Positions 53,680-61,893 of a DNA stretch of 64,000 nt are shown piece by piece. The stretch comes from Geodermatophilus obscurus. Its GTDB lineage: Bacteria; Actinomycetota; Actinomycetes; Mycobacteriales; Geodermatophilaceae. The stretch is taken from contig NZ_FRDM01000001.1 in assembly GCF_900143215.1 (NCBI RefSeq), positions 186,001-250,000 on the forward strand, written 5' to 3'. The notes under the pieces are model-generated. The model saw only the letters and a list, made by a program, of their open reading frames with translations, made no database searches and was not told where the DNA came from. The stretch's first letter is position 1, and every line of letters starts with the position of its first letter. The position numbers and the translations under genes are program-made.

Positions 53680-54912
53680 TCATCCATCGCTGAGCTCCCC
53701 TCTCGGCTGCGTGGGGGCGTCCAGGTCGATGCCGGTCAGGCCGGCGCGCAGCCGGTCCTCGACGGCGAGCAGCCGGTGGCGGACCGGCACGGGCAGCCGC
53801 GGCAGCAGGCGGGTCAGCCAGGCGTTGCGGGCCACAGCCAGGCGGGACCGGGGAACGCTGGTCCTCAGCACGGCGGGCCCGACCCGACGGCTGGCGGCGA
53901 CGTAGTCGCGCATCGCGTCCTCGTAGGCGGCGAACCCCCGGTGGTGGTCGCCGTCGGCTGCGGCGAGCCGGTCGGCGAGGACGTAGGCGCCGACGGCGGC
54001 GACGGTGGTGCCGCCGCCGACCGCCGGAGCGGGGCAGTAGCCGGCGTCGCCGACGAGGGTCACCCGGCCGCGGGTCCAGGTGTCCATCCGGATCTGGGTG
54101 ATCGCGTCGGAGTAGAAGTCGTCGGCGGCGTCGAGCTCACCGAGCAGCCGGGGGACCTCCCAGCCCACGCCGGCGAACACGTTCCGCAGCAGCGCTTTCT
54201 GCCCGGCGACGTCGCCGTGGTGCGCGGCCGGGCCGTCGTGCCGGAACAGGAACACCGCCCGCGCCGCGCCGGTACCACGCACCGGGTACAGGACCACGAC
54301 GCGGTCCGGGGCACTGAACGTGACCATCCGGCCGTCGAGCCCGCGGTCGTCCGGGACGGTGAACACGGCGAGGTGACCGCCGAGGTGGTGGGCGAAGCGC
54401 TCCTCGGGGCCGAACACCAGCCGCCGCACGCCCGAGTGCAGCCCGTCGGCACCGATGACGAGGTCGAACCGCCGCGAGGGGCCGTGCTCGAAGCCCACCT
54501 GGACGTCATCGCCGTCCTCCTCGAGGGTCCGGACGGCGTCGCCGAAGACGTAAGCGACGTCGTCGCGGGTCGCCTCGTACAGGATCCGGGCGAGTTCCCC
54601 GCGCACGATCTCGACGTGGCCGCCGTCGGCGAAGCCGGCCGCGAGCGTGGCCACCGGGATCTCCACCGGCCGACGCCCGGGTCGTTCCAGCACGACGACG
54701 TCGTTGCGGGTCCGCGCCTCCTGCACCGCGGGCAGCAGCCCCATCCGTTCCACCACCTGCACGGCGGGGCCGAAGAGGTCGACCGCGTGGCCGCCGGTCC
54801 CGTGCCGCAGCCGCGGGGTCCGCTCGACGACGGTAGGGGCGAACCCGTGGTGGTGCAGCCAGTACGCCAGCACCGGGCCGGCGATCCCCGCGCCCGAGAG
54901 GAGGACGTTCAC
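53680..54912 (-). CDS. FAD-dependent monooxygenase 2, TetR-controlled
   Basis: A 410-residue class A flavoprotein (TetX-like subgroup): VLLSGAGIAGPVLAYWLHHH, the DG motif LVIGADGLHSGVRRLVF and RVTLVGDAGYCPAPAVGGG. It may hydroxylate a xenobiotic or antibiotic. GTG 54912 has a tggagg site. An 18-nt operator-like site at 54972-54989 overlaps its likely -35 box and matches one before the TetR gene downstream in the window. Confidence 0.88.
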   Translation of the reverse strand: MNVLLSGAGIAGPVLAYWLHHHGFAPTVVERTPRLRHGTGGHAVDLFGPAVQVVERMGLLPAVQEARTRNDVVVLERPGRRPVEIPVATLAAGFADGGHVEIVRGELARILYEATRDDVAYVFGDAVRTLEEDGDDVQVGFEHGPSRRFDLVIGADGLHSGVRRLVFGPEERFAHHLGGHLAVFTVPDDRGLDGRMVTFSAPDRVVVLYPVRGTGAARAVFLFRHDGPAAHHGDVAGQKALLRNVFAGVGWEVPRLLGELDAADDFYSDAITQIRMDTWTRGRVTLVGDAGYCPAPAVGGGTTVAAVGAYVLADRLAAADGDHHRGFAAYEDAMRDYVAASRRVGPAVLRTSVPRSRLAVARNAWLTRLLPRLPVPVRHRLLAVEDRLRAGLTGIDLDAPTQPRGELSDG

Positions 54913-54971
54913 CGGGACCTCCAGGTGCCAACTGCTGTTGGCGAACAACCGTAGACCCGAGGCGCGCTCGT

Positions 54972-54989
54972 TGACAACGCCTGTTGGCA
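54972..54989. promoter_or_regulatory. TetR operator before FAD monooxygenase 2
   Basis: On the minus strand TGCCAAC-AGGC-GTTGTCA, matching the TetR gene's own site in all 14 arm positions. A candidate promoter is TTGTCA, 18 nt, TACGGT on that strand, so binding would block the -35 box. Confidence 0.7.
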
Positions 54990-55260
54990 GCGGAGTCCCC
55001 CTGGCGTTCATCCCCTGCTCCCCGCCTGCCCCGGAGTCGGTCCTGCGCGGCCCGGGCACGCTTCGCCGCCGAGGGCGACGACTGCCAGGGGGCGGCCATC
55101 GCCGCCGACGTCGGGGGTCGACCCGGCGATGGTGAGGCGGTCGTGCGGCAGCAAGCGGCAGGTGTTCCTGCCGCTGCGGACGTCGACCGGCGGCTCCCCG
55201 GCTCGCCGGCGCGCCGCGCGGGGAGGTCGGCCGCATGCTGACCGCGCTCGGCCGTCCCTT

Positions 55261-55818
55261 TCAGGGTGAGCCGACGAGGTAGCGCTGCAACGTCGGTGCG
55301 ACCCAGTCGATGAGCTCCGCCCTGCTCAGGTCGACGACGGGGGGCAGGCGCAGGACGTAGCGGGTCAGCGCGACGCCGAGTGCCTGGCTGGAGACGAGCC
55401 CGGCACGGACGGGCGCCGAGTCCGGGTCGTCGGTGAGCGCGGCGACCATCGGCGTGAGCTGCTCACGGAAGATCCTCCGCATCCGGTCGGCCGCGTCGTC
55501 GTCGGTGGCGGCGGTACGCAGCAGGATCTTCAGCCCGGCGTCGTCCTCCCACCGGTCCAGCAGGTGCGTGCTCAGGATGCGGCCGACCTGGTCCCGTGGA
55601 GTCGCGGCGAGGTCCGGGAACCGGAGGTCGAAGTCCACGGCGAGGGCGAACAGTTGTCGCTTGCTCCCGAAGTAGCGCATCACCATCGACGGGTCGATGC
55701 CGGCGTCGGCGGCGATCGCCCGCACCGTGGCCCGGTCGTACCCGTCGGCGCCGAAACGGTCACGGGCCGCACGCAGGATCGCCTCGCGGGCGGGAAGGGA
55801 GCGGTCGGTGAACGCCAT
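55261..55818 (-). CDS. TetR-family transcriptional regulator
   Basis: A 185-residue regulator with the N-terminal helix-turn-helix [20 protein letters not shown] and [14 protein letters not shown], then an all-helical ligand domain. Shared 18-nt sites before its own gene and before FAD monooxygenase 2 indicate that it represses both. ATG 55818 follows TAAGGT by 6 nt, which suggests a leaderless transcript. Confidence 0.9.
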   Translation of the reverse strand: MAFTDRSLPAREAILRAARDRFGADGYDRATVRAIAADAGIDPSMVMRYFGSKRQLFALAVDFDLRFPDLAATPRDQVGRILSTHLLDRWEDDAGLKILLRTAATDDDAADRMRRIFREQLTPMVAALTDDPDSAPVRAGLVSSQALGVALTRYVLRLPPVVDLSRAELIDWVAPTLQRYLVGSP

Positions 55819-55830
55819 CCGCCGACCTTA

Positions 55831-55848
55831 TGCCAACGGCTGTTGTCA
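55831..55848. promoter_or_regulatory. TetR operator before its own gene
   Basis: TGCCAAC-GGCT-GTTGTCA, an imperfect palindrome (one arm mismatch), 13 nt upstream of the TetR start. Its arms are the same as those at 54972-54989. Confidence 0.7.
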
Positions 55849-55859
55849 GAATGCGAGGG

Positions 55860-55897
55860 CCCGCCCTACAGCTGCTGGCCAGCAGCTGTAGGGCGGG
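55860..55897. repeat. Perfect 38-nt palindrome
   Basis: Bases 55860-55878 are the exact reverse complement of 55879-55897, with no spacer. It lies 12 nt beyond the TetR operator, at the border of a stretch of decayed gene fragments. It could be a terminator, a strong regulatory cruciform or a scar of an insertion. Confidence 0.85.
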
Positions 55898-56155
55898 ATG
55901 GGTGACCGGCGCGGACATCGGCGACCCAGCCACCACCTTCGACGCCTGGCTGGCGGAGATCGCCACGGCCGCGGACGGAGCCTGAGGTGGCCCTCGACGT
56001 GCACGCACGCCAACTGGCGGTACGGCTGCCGGGGTCGGGGCGGGTGACGTGGCCGCTGGTGGTGCGATGGCTGCACGATGCCGTGGTCGAGGACCTCCTC
56101 GACCGTGCCGAGTCGTCGCTCGGTGTCGGCCCGGTCCGGCCGGCCCGCTGGTCCT
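55898..56155. other. Stretch of probable gene debris
   Basis: A short plus-strand frame ends at 55985 ([13 protein letters not shown] then [13 protein letters not shown]), and GTG 55987 opens a second one ([18 protein letters not shown]) that loses gene-like character after about 45 codons. Neither has a family match or complete ends. Confidence 0.4.
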
Positions 56156-56305
56156 GCGGAGTAGCGTGGTGGTCTCGCCCGCGCCGTTGGGGCCGAGGAA
56201 GCCGTACACCTCGCCCCGTCCGACGCTCAGGCTCACCGAGTCCACGGCCAGCCGCCCTCCGTATCGCTTGGTCAGCCGATCGGTGCGCACGACGGTCTCG
56301 TCCAT
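56156..56305 (-). pseudogene. 5' remnant of an ABC transporter ATPase gene, Walker A Lys changed to Glu
   Basis: From ATG 56305 the frame reads [20 protein letters not shown], then [20 protein letters not shown] followed by ETTTLLR. This is the N-terminus of a drug-type ABC ATPase, but the Walker A GPNGAGKTT has Glu in place of the essential Lys. After about 50 codons homology stops; there is no Q-loop, signature or Walker B. It is clearly a decayed fragment. Confidence 0.8.
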
Positions 56306-56451
56306 GCCGATCACGCTCCTGCTGGACGCGTCCTGGCGCGTCGGCCACGGGGCGGCTCCTGCGCTCCGCCCGGCGGCGTGCCGCACCGCCCCGCGTCGCC
56401 TCCGGGCCCGCGGTGCCGTTCACCGCACGGTCGGCCCGGCGTCGGGGGGAG

Positions 56452-57168
56452 CTACCCGTCCCGGCCGGCCACGACCAGAGCGCCGCGCTTGGTGACCTGC
56501 AGGGGCGTGGGCAGCCCGTCGGCCGCGGCGACGGCGATCTCGGCCCGCACCTGCCGGCCGACCAGGTGGTCGCGGATCGCCGCCGCGTCGGGAAGCGTCA
56601 CCAGGGGCGCGTCCCACGAGTGCACGGCGACCGAGTCGAAGACCCGGGCGAGCAGCCCGGGCGCGTCCTCGGCGTCGAAGCTCGTCGCCGGCCGGGTCCA
56701 GTACGCCGAGAACTCCGGTGAGTCGGTGCGGGCGATCGTCGCCGCCAGCAGGTGCCCGCCGGCGCGGAGCACGCGGTGTGCCTCGTGCAGGGCGGGCATC
56801 GGGTCGGGCAGGTGGTAGAGGACGTTGAGGGCGGTGACGGCGTCGACGGCGCGGTCGCGCACCGGCAGCCGGCGGGCGTCGGCCCGCAGCACCGGGGGCG
56901 GGTGGTCGAGCAGCAGGATCTCCGACGCGTCCAGGCCGACCAGCCAGGGACCGGGCGCGGGGAGGGCGGCGCGCAGCGCGCCGTCCGCGCACCCCACGTC
57001 GAGGACGGTGGCCGCGCCGAGTTCACCGAGCAGCCGCGCGACTCGGCCGTACAGGTCGGCCCGGGTGTGCGCCCAGGTGCTCCGCATCCCCAGCCGGTAG
57101 CGCTCCGGATGGGCGTCGTAGTCGCACGGCACGCTGCCCTGTCGAGCCGGCCGGTGCTCCGGTGCCAC
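56452..57168 (-). CDS. SAM-dependent methyltransferase (type 11)
   Basis: A 238-residue methyltransferase. YDAHPERYRLGMRSTWAHT leads to motif I ATVLDVGCADGALRAALP, then VGLDASEILLLD, AVTALNVLYHLPDP and HRVLRAGGHLLAATIAR. The substrate is unknown. GTG 57168 has a gaggag site with 6-nt spacing; upstream in-frame starts lack one. Confidence 0.85.
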   Translation of the reverse strand: MAPEHRPARQGSVPCDYDAHPERYRLGMRSTWAHTRADLYGRVARLLGELGAATVLDVGCADGALRAALPAPGPWLVGLDASEILLLDHPPPVLRADARRLPVRDRAVDAVTALNVLYHLPDPMPALHEAHRVLRAGGHLLAATIARTDSPEFSAYWTRPATSFDAEDAPGLLARVFDSVAVHSWDAPLVTLPDAAAIRDHLVGRQVRAEIAVAAADGLPTPLQVTKRGALVVAGRDG

Positions 57169-57254
57169 GGGTTGCTCCTCGCGCTCGTCGGGCCGACGGC
57201 GGTTCGGGCACCGGGCAGCGTCGGAGGTGGAGTCCCGCGGGTCCCCCGGGGTGG

Positions 57255-57632
57255 TCATCCGCCGTAAGGGACGGTGATGACCTCGAGGTTGTGGCCGTCG
57301 GGATCGTCCCAGTACAGGCCTCGCCCGCCGTCGTTGGTGTTGATCGCGTTCGGCTGCCGGTGGAAGGGGTCGGCCCAGTAGGTCAGCCCGCGAGCGGTGA
57401 TCCGTTGGCGGATGGCGTCGAACTCGTCCTCGCCCACCAGGAAGGCGTAGTGCTGCGGTTGCGGCGCCTCCTGCGCATCGACGTAGTCCAGCGACACCCC
57501 GTTGGCGACCTGGACGACGACGAAGGGCCCGTAGGGGCTCGGTGGCCCGAGACCGAGGATGTCGACGAGGAACGCTGCCGAGACGCGCTTGTCGCGCGCG
57601 TGGACGATGGTGTGGTTCAGCGTGACGCTCAT
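57255..57632 (-). CDS. VOC-family (glyoxalase/bleomycin-resistance fold) protein
   Basis: A 125-residue protein with two beta-alpha-beta-beta-beta units: TLNHTIVHARDK (His ligand), PQHYAFLVGEDEFDAI (His) and DPDGHNLEVITVPYGG (Glu). It is probably a small metal-dependent dioxygenase, lyase or drug-binding protein. ATG 57632. Confidence 0.85.
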   Translation of the reverse strand: MSVTLNHTIVHARDKRVSAAFLVDILGLGPPSPYGPFVVVQVANGVSLDYVDAQEAPQPQHYAFLVGEDEFDAIRQRITARGLTYWADPFHRQPNAINTNDGGRGLYWDDPDGHNLEVITVPYGG

Positions 57633-57702
57633 GTGGAGACCGCCTTCCTGCGACGTGCGTGCGGATGAGAGGCACGCCTGCCATCCGCCTTCCCACTGAA
57701 GA

Positions 57703-58479
57703 TCAAGGGCCGACGGCGAGGTCGTCGGAGCGGCCGGCTTCGAGGCGCGACCACTGGGCGATGGGCCGTCCGTTGATCCGCGTGACGTGCTCGCCGGGAC
57801 CGGCTCCCCACTGTTGTGGCCAGCCGGGGGGCGAGTCCTCCCACGGCTCCTGGCGTCCGTACACGGTGAGGTCCATGAGCGCGTAGCTGTAGTCCATGGC
57901 CTCTACGCCGCGGCGGGTCGTCCAGTAGGTCTCGAAGACGCGGTCGCCGTCCCGGACGTAGCAGACGAGGTGCATCAGGCCGATGCGGCGTCCGACGAGC
58001 AGCTCGTCGAGGGAGGCCTGTGCCGAGTACCACGGGACGTTCCAGCCCATGAACTCGCGGTACCGGCTGCTCTCGTCGTAGGGCCCCTGGCAGAAGACCG
58101 CGTAGGTGATGTCGCGCGAGTGGAGGTAGGACAGCTCCGTGACCTGGGTGGTGACCCAGGTGCAGCCCTCGCACTGCTCGGCGGCGGGGTGGCCGGGGTG
58201 CCACATGAAGTAGTAGGCGACGAGCTGCCGGCGCCCCTCGAAAGCGTCGAGCAGGGGAACCGGACCGTGGGGCCCGATCAGCTCGGTGGTGGCATCGACC
58301 TCGACCATGGGCAGGCGCCGTCGAGCCGCGGCGATCGCGTCGCCCTCCCGGGTGTGCGCCTTCTCCCGCGCTCGCAGCCCGTCCAGTGCCGCCTGGAAGG
58401 TGGCCCGGTCGACGGCATCGGGCACCCTCGGTGCGCTCGTGGCCGCTGCCCTGCCGAGGGGCGTTGCTGCATCCGTCAT
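57703..58479 (-). CDS. DUF899 family thioredoxin-like protein
   Basis: A 258-residue protein with the DUF899 signature ELIGPHGPVPLLDAFEGRRQ, YYFMWHPGHPAAEQCEGCTW (CxxC) and FMGWNVPWYSAQAS. The fold is thioredoxin-like; the role is unknown though often linked to stress. ATG 58479 has ggaggag. Confidence 0.85.
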   Translation of the reverse strand: MTDAATPLGRAAATSAPRVPDAVDRATFQAALDGLRAREKAHTREGDAIAAARRRLPMVEVDATTELIGPHGPVPLLDAFEGRRQLVAYYFMWHPGHPAAEQCEGCTWVTTQVTELSYLHSRDITYAVFCQGPYDESSRYREFMGWNVPWYSAQASLDELLVGRRIGLMHLVCYVRDGDRVFETYWTTRRGVEAMDYSYALMDLTVYGRQEPWEDSPPGWPQQWGAGPGEHVTRINGRPIAQWSRLEAGRSDDLAVGP

Positions 58480-58603
58480 GGGAGCCTCCTCCGATCGCTT
58501 TGGCGACCGTGCCCGGCGTTCGGCTGCGCCGGTGCGGACGCGGTGGTGCAGGCGGGTGACGTCGGGGGCCGGCAGGGTCGGGGCGAGTCCAACTCCAGCG
58601 TGG

Positions 58604-59233
58604 TCACCCGGGGAATGGTTCCCTCACCCTGGCTGCCGGCGAGCCGATCGCCGCAGCACTGTCCGATCCCCCGGCGTTCCTCACCTGCGGAGTCACGGGC
58701 GCCCACCCTCCGCGTCGGATCGTGCCCCAGGGCTTGAACACCGACAGGGCCATCGCGACGAGCACGACGGTGCCCGACACCAGGGGCGGGAAGACGAGGT
58801 CGCCGACCGCGGGAGGTCCGGTGGCTGCCAGCAGGCTCGCGCGAGCAGCCTCGGACACCTCGCCGACCTGGGGGCGCAGCAGCACCAAGACGAGGACGAC
58901 GAGTGCGACGTTGAGGACGAGTTTGATCGCGACCCACCAGTAGCGCAGCAGTCCGTACGTGGAGCCGCCCCCGAGCAGGATGCCGCTGGCCAGGCACAGC
59001 AGCCCGACGACGATCAACGGCCAGACGGCGAACACGCCGAGGGACTGCAGCGCCACGCCCGCCTGCTGGGCGTCGCCGGTCACCAGCGCGGTGCCCACCA
59101 TGACGCCCAGGACGACGTCGATGCCCAGCCACGCACCGGCTGCGGCGATGTGGGTGAGGAGGGTGACCTTGCGGGCCCGCCGGCCCAGCCGGAACGCCGG
59201 CCGCGACACCGGTCTCGTCGCCACGTCCACCAT
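58604..59233 (-). CDS. Four-helix integral membrane protein (DUF2269-like)
   Basis: A 209-residue protein with four hydrophobic segments: VTLLTHIAAAGAWLGIDVV, FAVWPLIVVGLLCLASGIL, WVAIKLVLNVALVVLVLVLL and LVSGTVVLVAMALSVF. A His in the first helix and YWWVAIK before the third match small actinobacterial membrane proteins of the DUF2269 kind. ATG 59233 follows gggaggtg. It may be controlled by the two-component system upstream. Confidence 0.7.
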   Translation of the reverse strand: MVDVATRPVSRPAFRLGRRARKVTLLTHIAAAGAWLGIDVVLGVMVGTALVTGDAQQAGVALQSLGVFAVWPLIVVGLLCLASGILLGGGSTYGLLRYWWVAIKLVLNVALVVLVLVLLRPQVGEVSEAARASLLAATGPPAVGDLVFPPLVSGTVVLVAMALSVFKPWGTIRRGGWAPVTPQVRNAGGSDSAAAIGSPAARVREPFPG

Positions 59234-59442
59234 CGCGGACACCTCCCTGCGCTGGCTGCTTCGTCCGTCCCGGTCAGGGTGCTCGGCGCGCGCGGGGGTG
59301 TCGTCGGCCGCCGGGCGACATCGGGTCCACGCCCCGCGGCGTAGGCCGGCGCCGGGGTGTCGGTGCCGGGAGGAGAGGCACCGGGATGCCGGCCGGCCGG
59401 TCGGCTGGGTGGGCTGGCCGGGCAGGCGGTGTGCAGGCCGGG

Positions 59443-60096
59443 TCAGCCGGCGAGTCCGGACTGGAAGGCGAAGACCACCAGCTGCGCGCGGTCGCGGGCG
59501 CCCAGCTTGACCATCGCCCGGCTGACGTGCGTGCGCGCGGTCGCCGGGCTGACCACGAGCCGCTCGGCGATCTCGGCGTTGGTCAGGCCCTCGGCGGCCA
59601 GGGACACCACCTCGCGTTCCCGGTCGGTGAGCTGGCCCAGCCGGGGATGCGGCACGGTGCGCCGGGGCCCCTTCTCGACGAACTCCCGGATCAGTGCCCG
59701 GGTGGCGGTCGGGGCGAGCAGGGCGCCGCCGTCGGCGACCGTGGTGATGGCCTGGAGCAGCTGCTCGGGCGGGGTGTCCTTGAGCAGGAAGCCGCTGGCG
59801 CCCATCCGCAGCGCGTCGAAGACGTACTCGTCGCGCTCGAACGTGGTCAGGACGACGATCCGGGTGTGGTCCATGCCGTCGGCGCTGGTTATCCGCCGGG
59901 TGGCCTCCAGGCCGTCGATGCCGGGCATCCGGATGTCCATGAGGATCACGTCGGGGCGCAGCTCGCGGGCGAGGGTGACCGCCTCGAGGCCGTCGCGGGC
60001 CTCTCCGGCGACGGTGAAGCCGTCCTCGCTCTCCAGCAGGGTGCGCAGCCCGAGCCGGACGAGGTCCTGGTCGTCGACCAGCAGCACCGAGGTCAC
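59443..60096 (-). CDS. NarL/FixJ-family response regulator
   Basis: A 217-residue regulator. The receiver domain has DDQDLVRLGLRTLLE, phosphoacceptor Asp in DVILMDIRMPG, Thr in VVLTTFERDEY and Lys in FLLKDTPPEQ. The LuxR-type helix-turn-helix is LTDREREVVSLAAEGLTNAE. The GTG start overlaps the kinase stop (GTGA), so the pair is coupled. Confidence 0.92.
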   Translation of the reverse strand: MTSVLLVDDQDLVRLGLRTLLESEDGFTVAGEARDGLEAVTLARELRPDVILMDIRMPGIDGLEATRRITSADGMDHTRIVVLTTFERDEYVFDALRMGASGFLLKDTPPEQLLQAITTVADGGALLAPTATRALIREFVEKGPRRTVPHPRLGQLTDREREVVSLAAEGLTNAEIAERLVVSPATARTHVSRAMVKLGARDRAQLVVFAFQSGLAG

Positions 60097-61190
60097 CGGT
60101 CACCTCGCGGCAGCCAGGCGCGCACCACGAAGCGGCCGTCCGGCTCGGGACCGGCGCTGAACCGCCCCCGCTGGGCCAGCACCCGTTCCCGCATCCCGGT
60201 CAACCCCAGGCCGGGGCTGGGGGACTGCGGCGTGGGCACCCGGTCGACGTGCGGGTTGGCGATCTCCAGGCGGGTGCCGTCGGCCCGGTGGTCGACCACC
60301 ACCGTCGCCTCCTTCCGGTCCGCGTGCTTGAGCACGTTGGTCATGGCCTCCTGCACGACCCGGTAGGCGGCCAGCTCCGCTGCTGGGGGCAGGGGGAGCG
60401 GGGTGCCGTGGACGTCGACGCGCACCCGCAGGCCGGCTGCTCGCATCCGCCGATAGAGCGCCTCGAGGTCGCCGATCCCGGGGCCGGCCGACCCCGCGGG
60501 CGCGCCGCGGACCATGCCCAGGGTCGAGCGCAGCTCGTCGAGGGCCTGTGCGCTGGTCCGGCTCACCGTCTCCAGGGCCAGGCGGGCCTGCTCGGGCCGC
60601 TTGGGGAGCACGTGCAGGGCGACGTCGGCCTGCATCTTGATCGCCGCCAGGCCGTGCCCGACGACGTCGTGCACCTCCTGGGCGACCCGCAGCCGCTCGT
60701 CGGCGATGCCGCGGTCGACCGCCGCGCGTCGTCCGGCGTCGATCGAGGCGACGGTGCTGCCGACGGCGAAGGGCACGGCGACCCAGGCCGACGCGGGGAT
60801 CAGGGCGAGCGCTCCGGGCAGGGCGGCGTCGTTGGAGAGCAGGTGCAGCAGCAGGACGCCCAGCGCGAGCAGGGCGGCGGGGACCGCGGCGCGCCAGGGG
60901 ACGTGCCGGGCCACGGTGCAGACGGCGATCGCCATCGGCACCAGCACCGGACCGTAGGGATAGCCGATCGACAGGTAGGCGGTCGTGCCGACGGTGGTCG
61001 CGGCCAGCACCGGCAGCGGAGCGCGGCGGCGCCATCCCAGGGCGCCCGCGCACGCGGCGACGAGCAGGTAGCCGCCGGCGTCCAGGGGCCGGTCGGCGGG
61101 CATGTCGCGGCCCGCTGCCCACGTCCAGGCCAGCACCAGGACGCCGACGCCGGCGGCGAACCCCAGATCGTGCGAGCGGGGAGATCCCAC
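60093..61190 (-). CDS. NarL-type sensor histidine kinase (HisKA_3)
   Basis: A kinase with an N-terminal membrane region of about five to six helices, the phosphoacceptor motif AQEVHDVVGHGLAAIKMQAD, the N-box VVQEAMTNVLKHADRKEATV and the G-box GLGLTGMRERV. There is no separate sensor domain, so the signal is probably read in the membrane. The start is uncertain: GTG 61190 (365 residues) is conservative; GTG 61271 and 61379 extend the N-terminus. Confidence 0.9.
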   Translation of the reverse strand: MGSPRSHDLGFAAGVGVLVLAWTWAAGRDMPADRPLDAGGYLLVAACAGALGWRRRAPLPVLAATTVGTTAYLSIGYPYGPVLVPMAIAVCTVARHVPWRAAVPAALLALGVLLLHLLSNDAALPGALALIPASAWVAVPFAVGSTVASIDAGRRAAVDRGIADERLRVAQEVHDVVGHGLAAIKMQADVALHVLPKRPEQARLALETVSRTSAQALDELRSTLGMVRGAPAGSAGPGIGDLEALYRRMRAAGLRVRVDVHGTPLPLPPAAELAAYRVVQEAMTNVLKHADRKEATVVVDHRADGTRLEIANPHVDRVPTPQSPSPGLGLTGMRERVLAQRGRFSAGPEPDGRFVVRAWLPRGDR

Positions 61191-61596
61191 CGGCTCATGA
61201 TCGTCGCGCAGCGCCGGTCGGGCATCGGTCGGTGCGCGGCTCGTCCGGTACGTCGACGGACGTAGCGCCACCGTTCGCGAGGAGGCGCCCGACGTCCCTG
61301 CCGCAGCTGCACGATGAGGACTCACCTGCGGGGCCACCCTTCGGAGCGGCCGACGATCAGCTGCTCGACCGGTGTGCACTGGCGCACAGGCAACTCAGCG
61401 GCCCGGCTCCGTGGCTCCACCCCTGCCGAGTCCTGGCCGGTCGTGCGGCGATCGCGGTTGCCTCGCCGGCCACATCCACGTGGTCATGCGGGAGATCGTT
61501 CCTCGCCCCGGCTGCCGTCCGAGCAGAAGGCCTGCTCTTGTCCGCTTTCCTGGGGTTCACGACGAGTGGTCGGCGGCCCTGACCGGCGGTCTGACG

Positions 61597-61734
61597 CTGC
61601 GCGAGCGGGTCGTCAACGGCCAGCTCGGTCCGGTGGCCGAATTCGACGGCGCCGTCGTGACAGTGCTGGCGTTCGACGTCGCGGGGGACCGCGTCAGCCG
61701 CACCTGGGCGGTGCGGAACCCCGAAAAGCTGTGA
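61597..61734 (+). pseudogene. C-terminal remnant of an ECF41-like sigma factor
   Basis: The frame ending at TGA 61734 reads LRERVVNGQLGPVAEFDGAV, then TVLAFDVAGDRVSRTWAVRN and PEKL. This matches the end of the SnoaL-like extension of SigJ/ECF41 factors (compare NPDKL at the end of the intact factor at 49632). No sigma regions 2 or 4 are found upstream, so only the tail survives. Confidence 0.6.
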
Positions 61735-61893
61735 ACCTCGGCGACGGGCTGACCGGGTCCCCGCACAGCGTCGACCCCGGTCGGGCGACCGACGCCGTCG
61801 ACCCGAGGCGACCGCTCCCGTCGTCCCGGTGCGGGGTCGTCTCGGGACAGCAGCCGGACGCGTGCGGCTGCCGGCGTTCCTAGCGTCGGGCGC

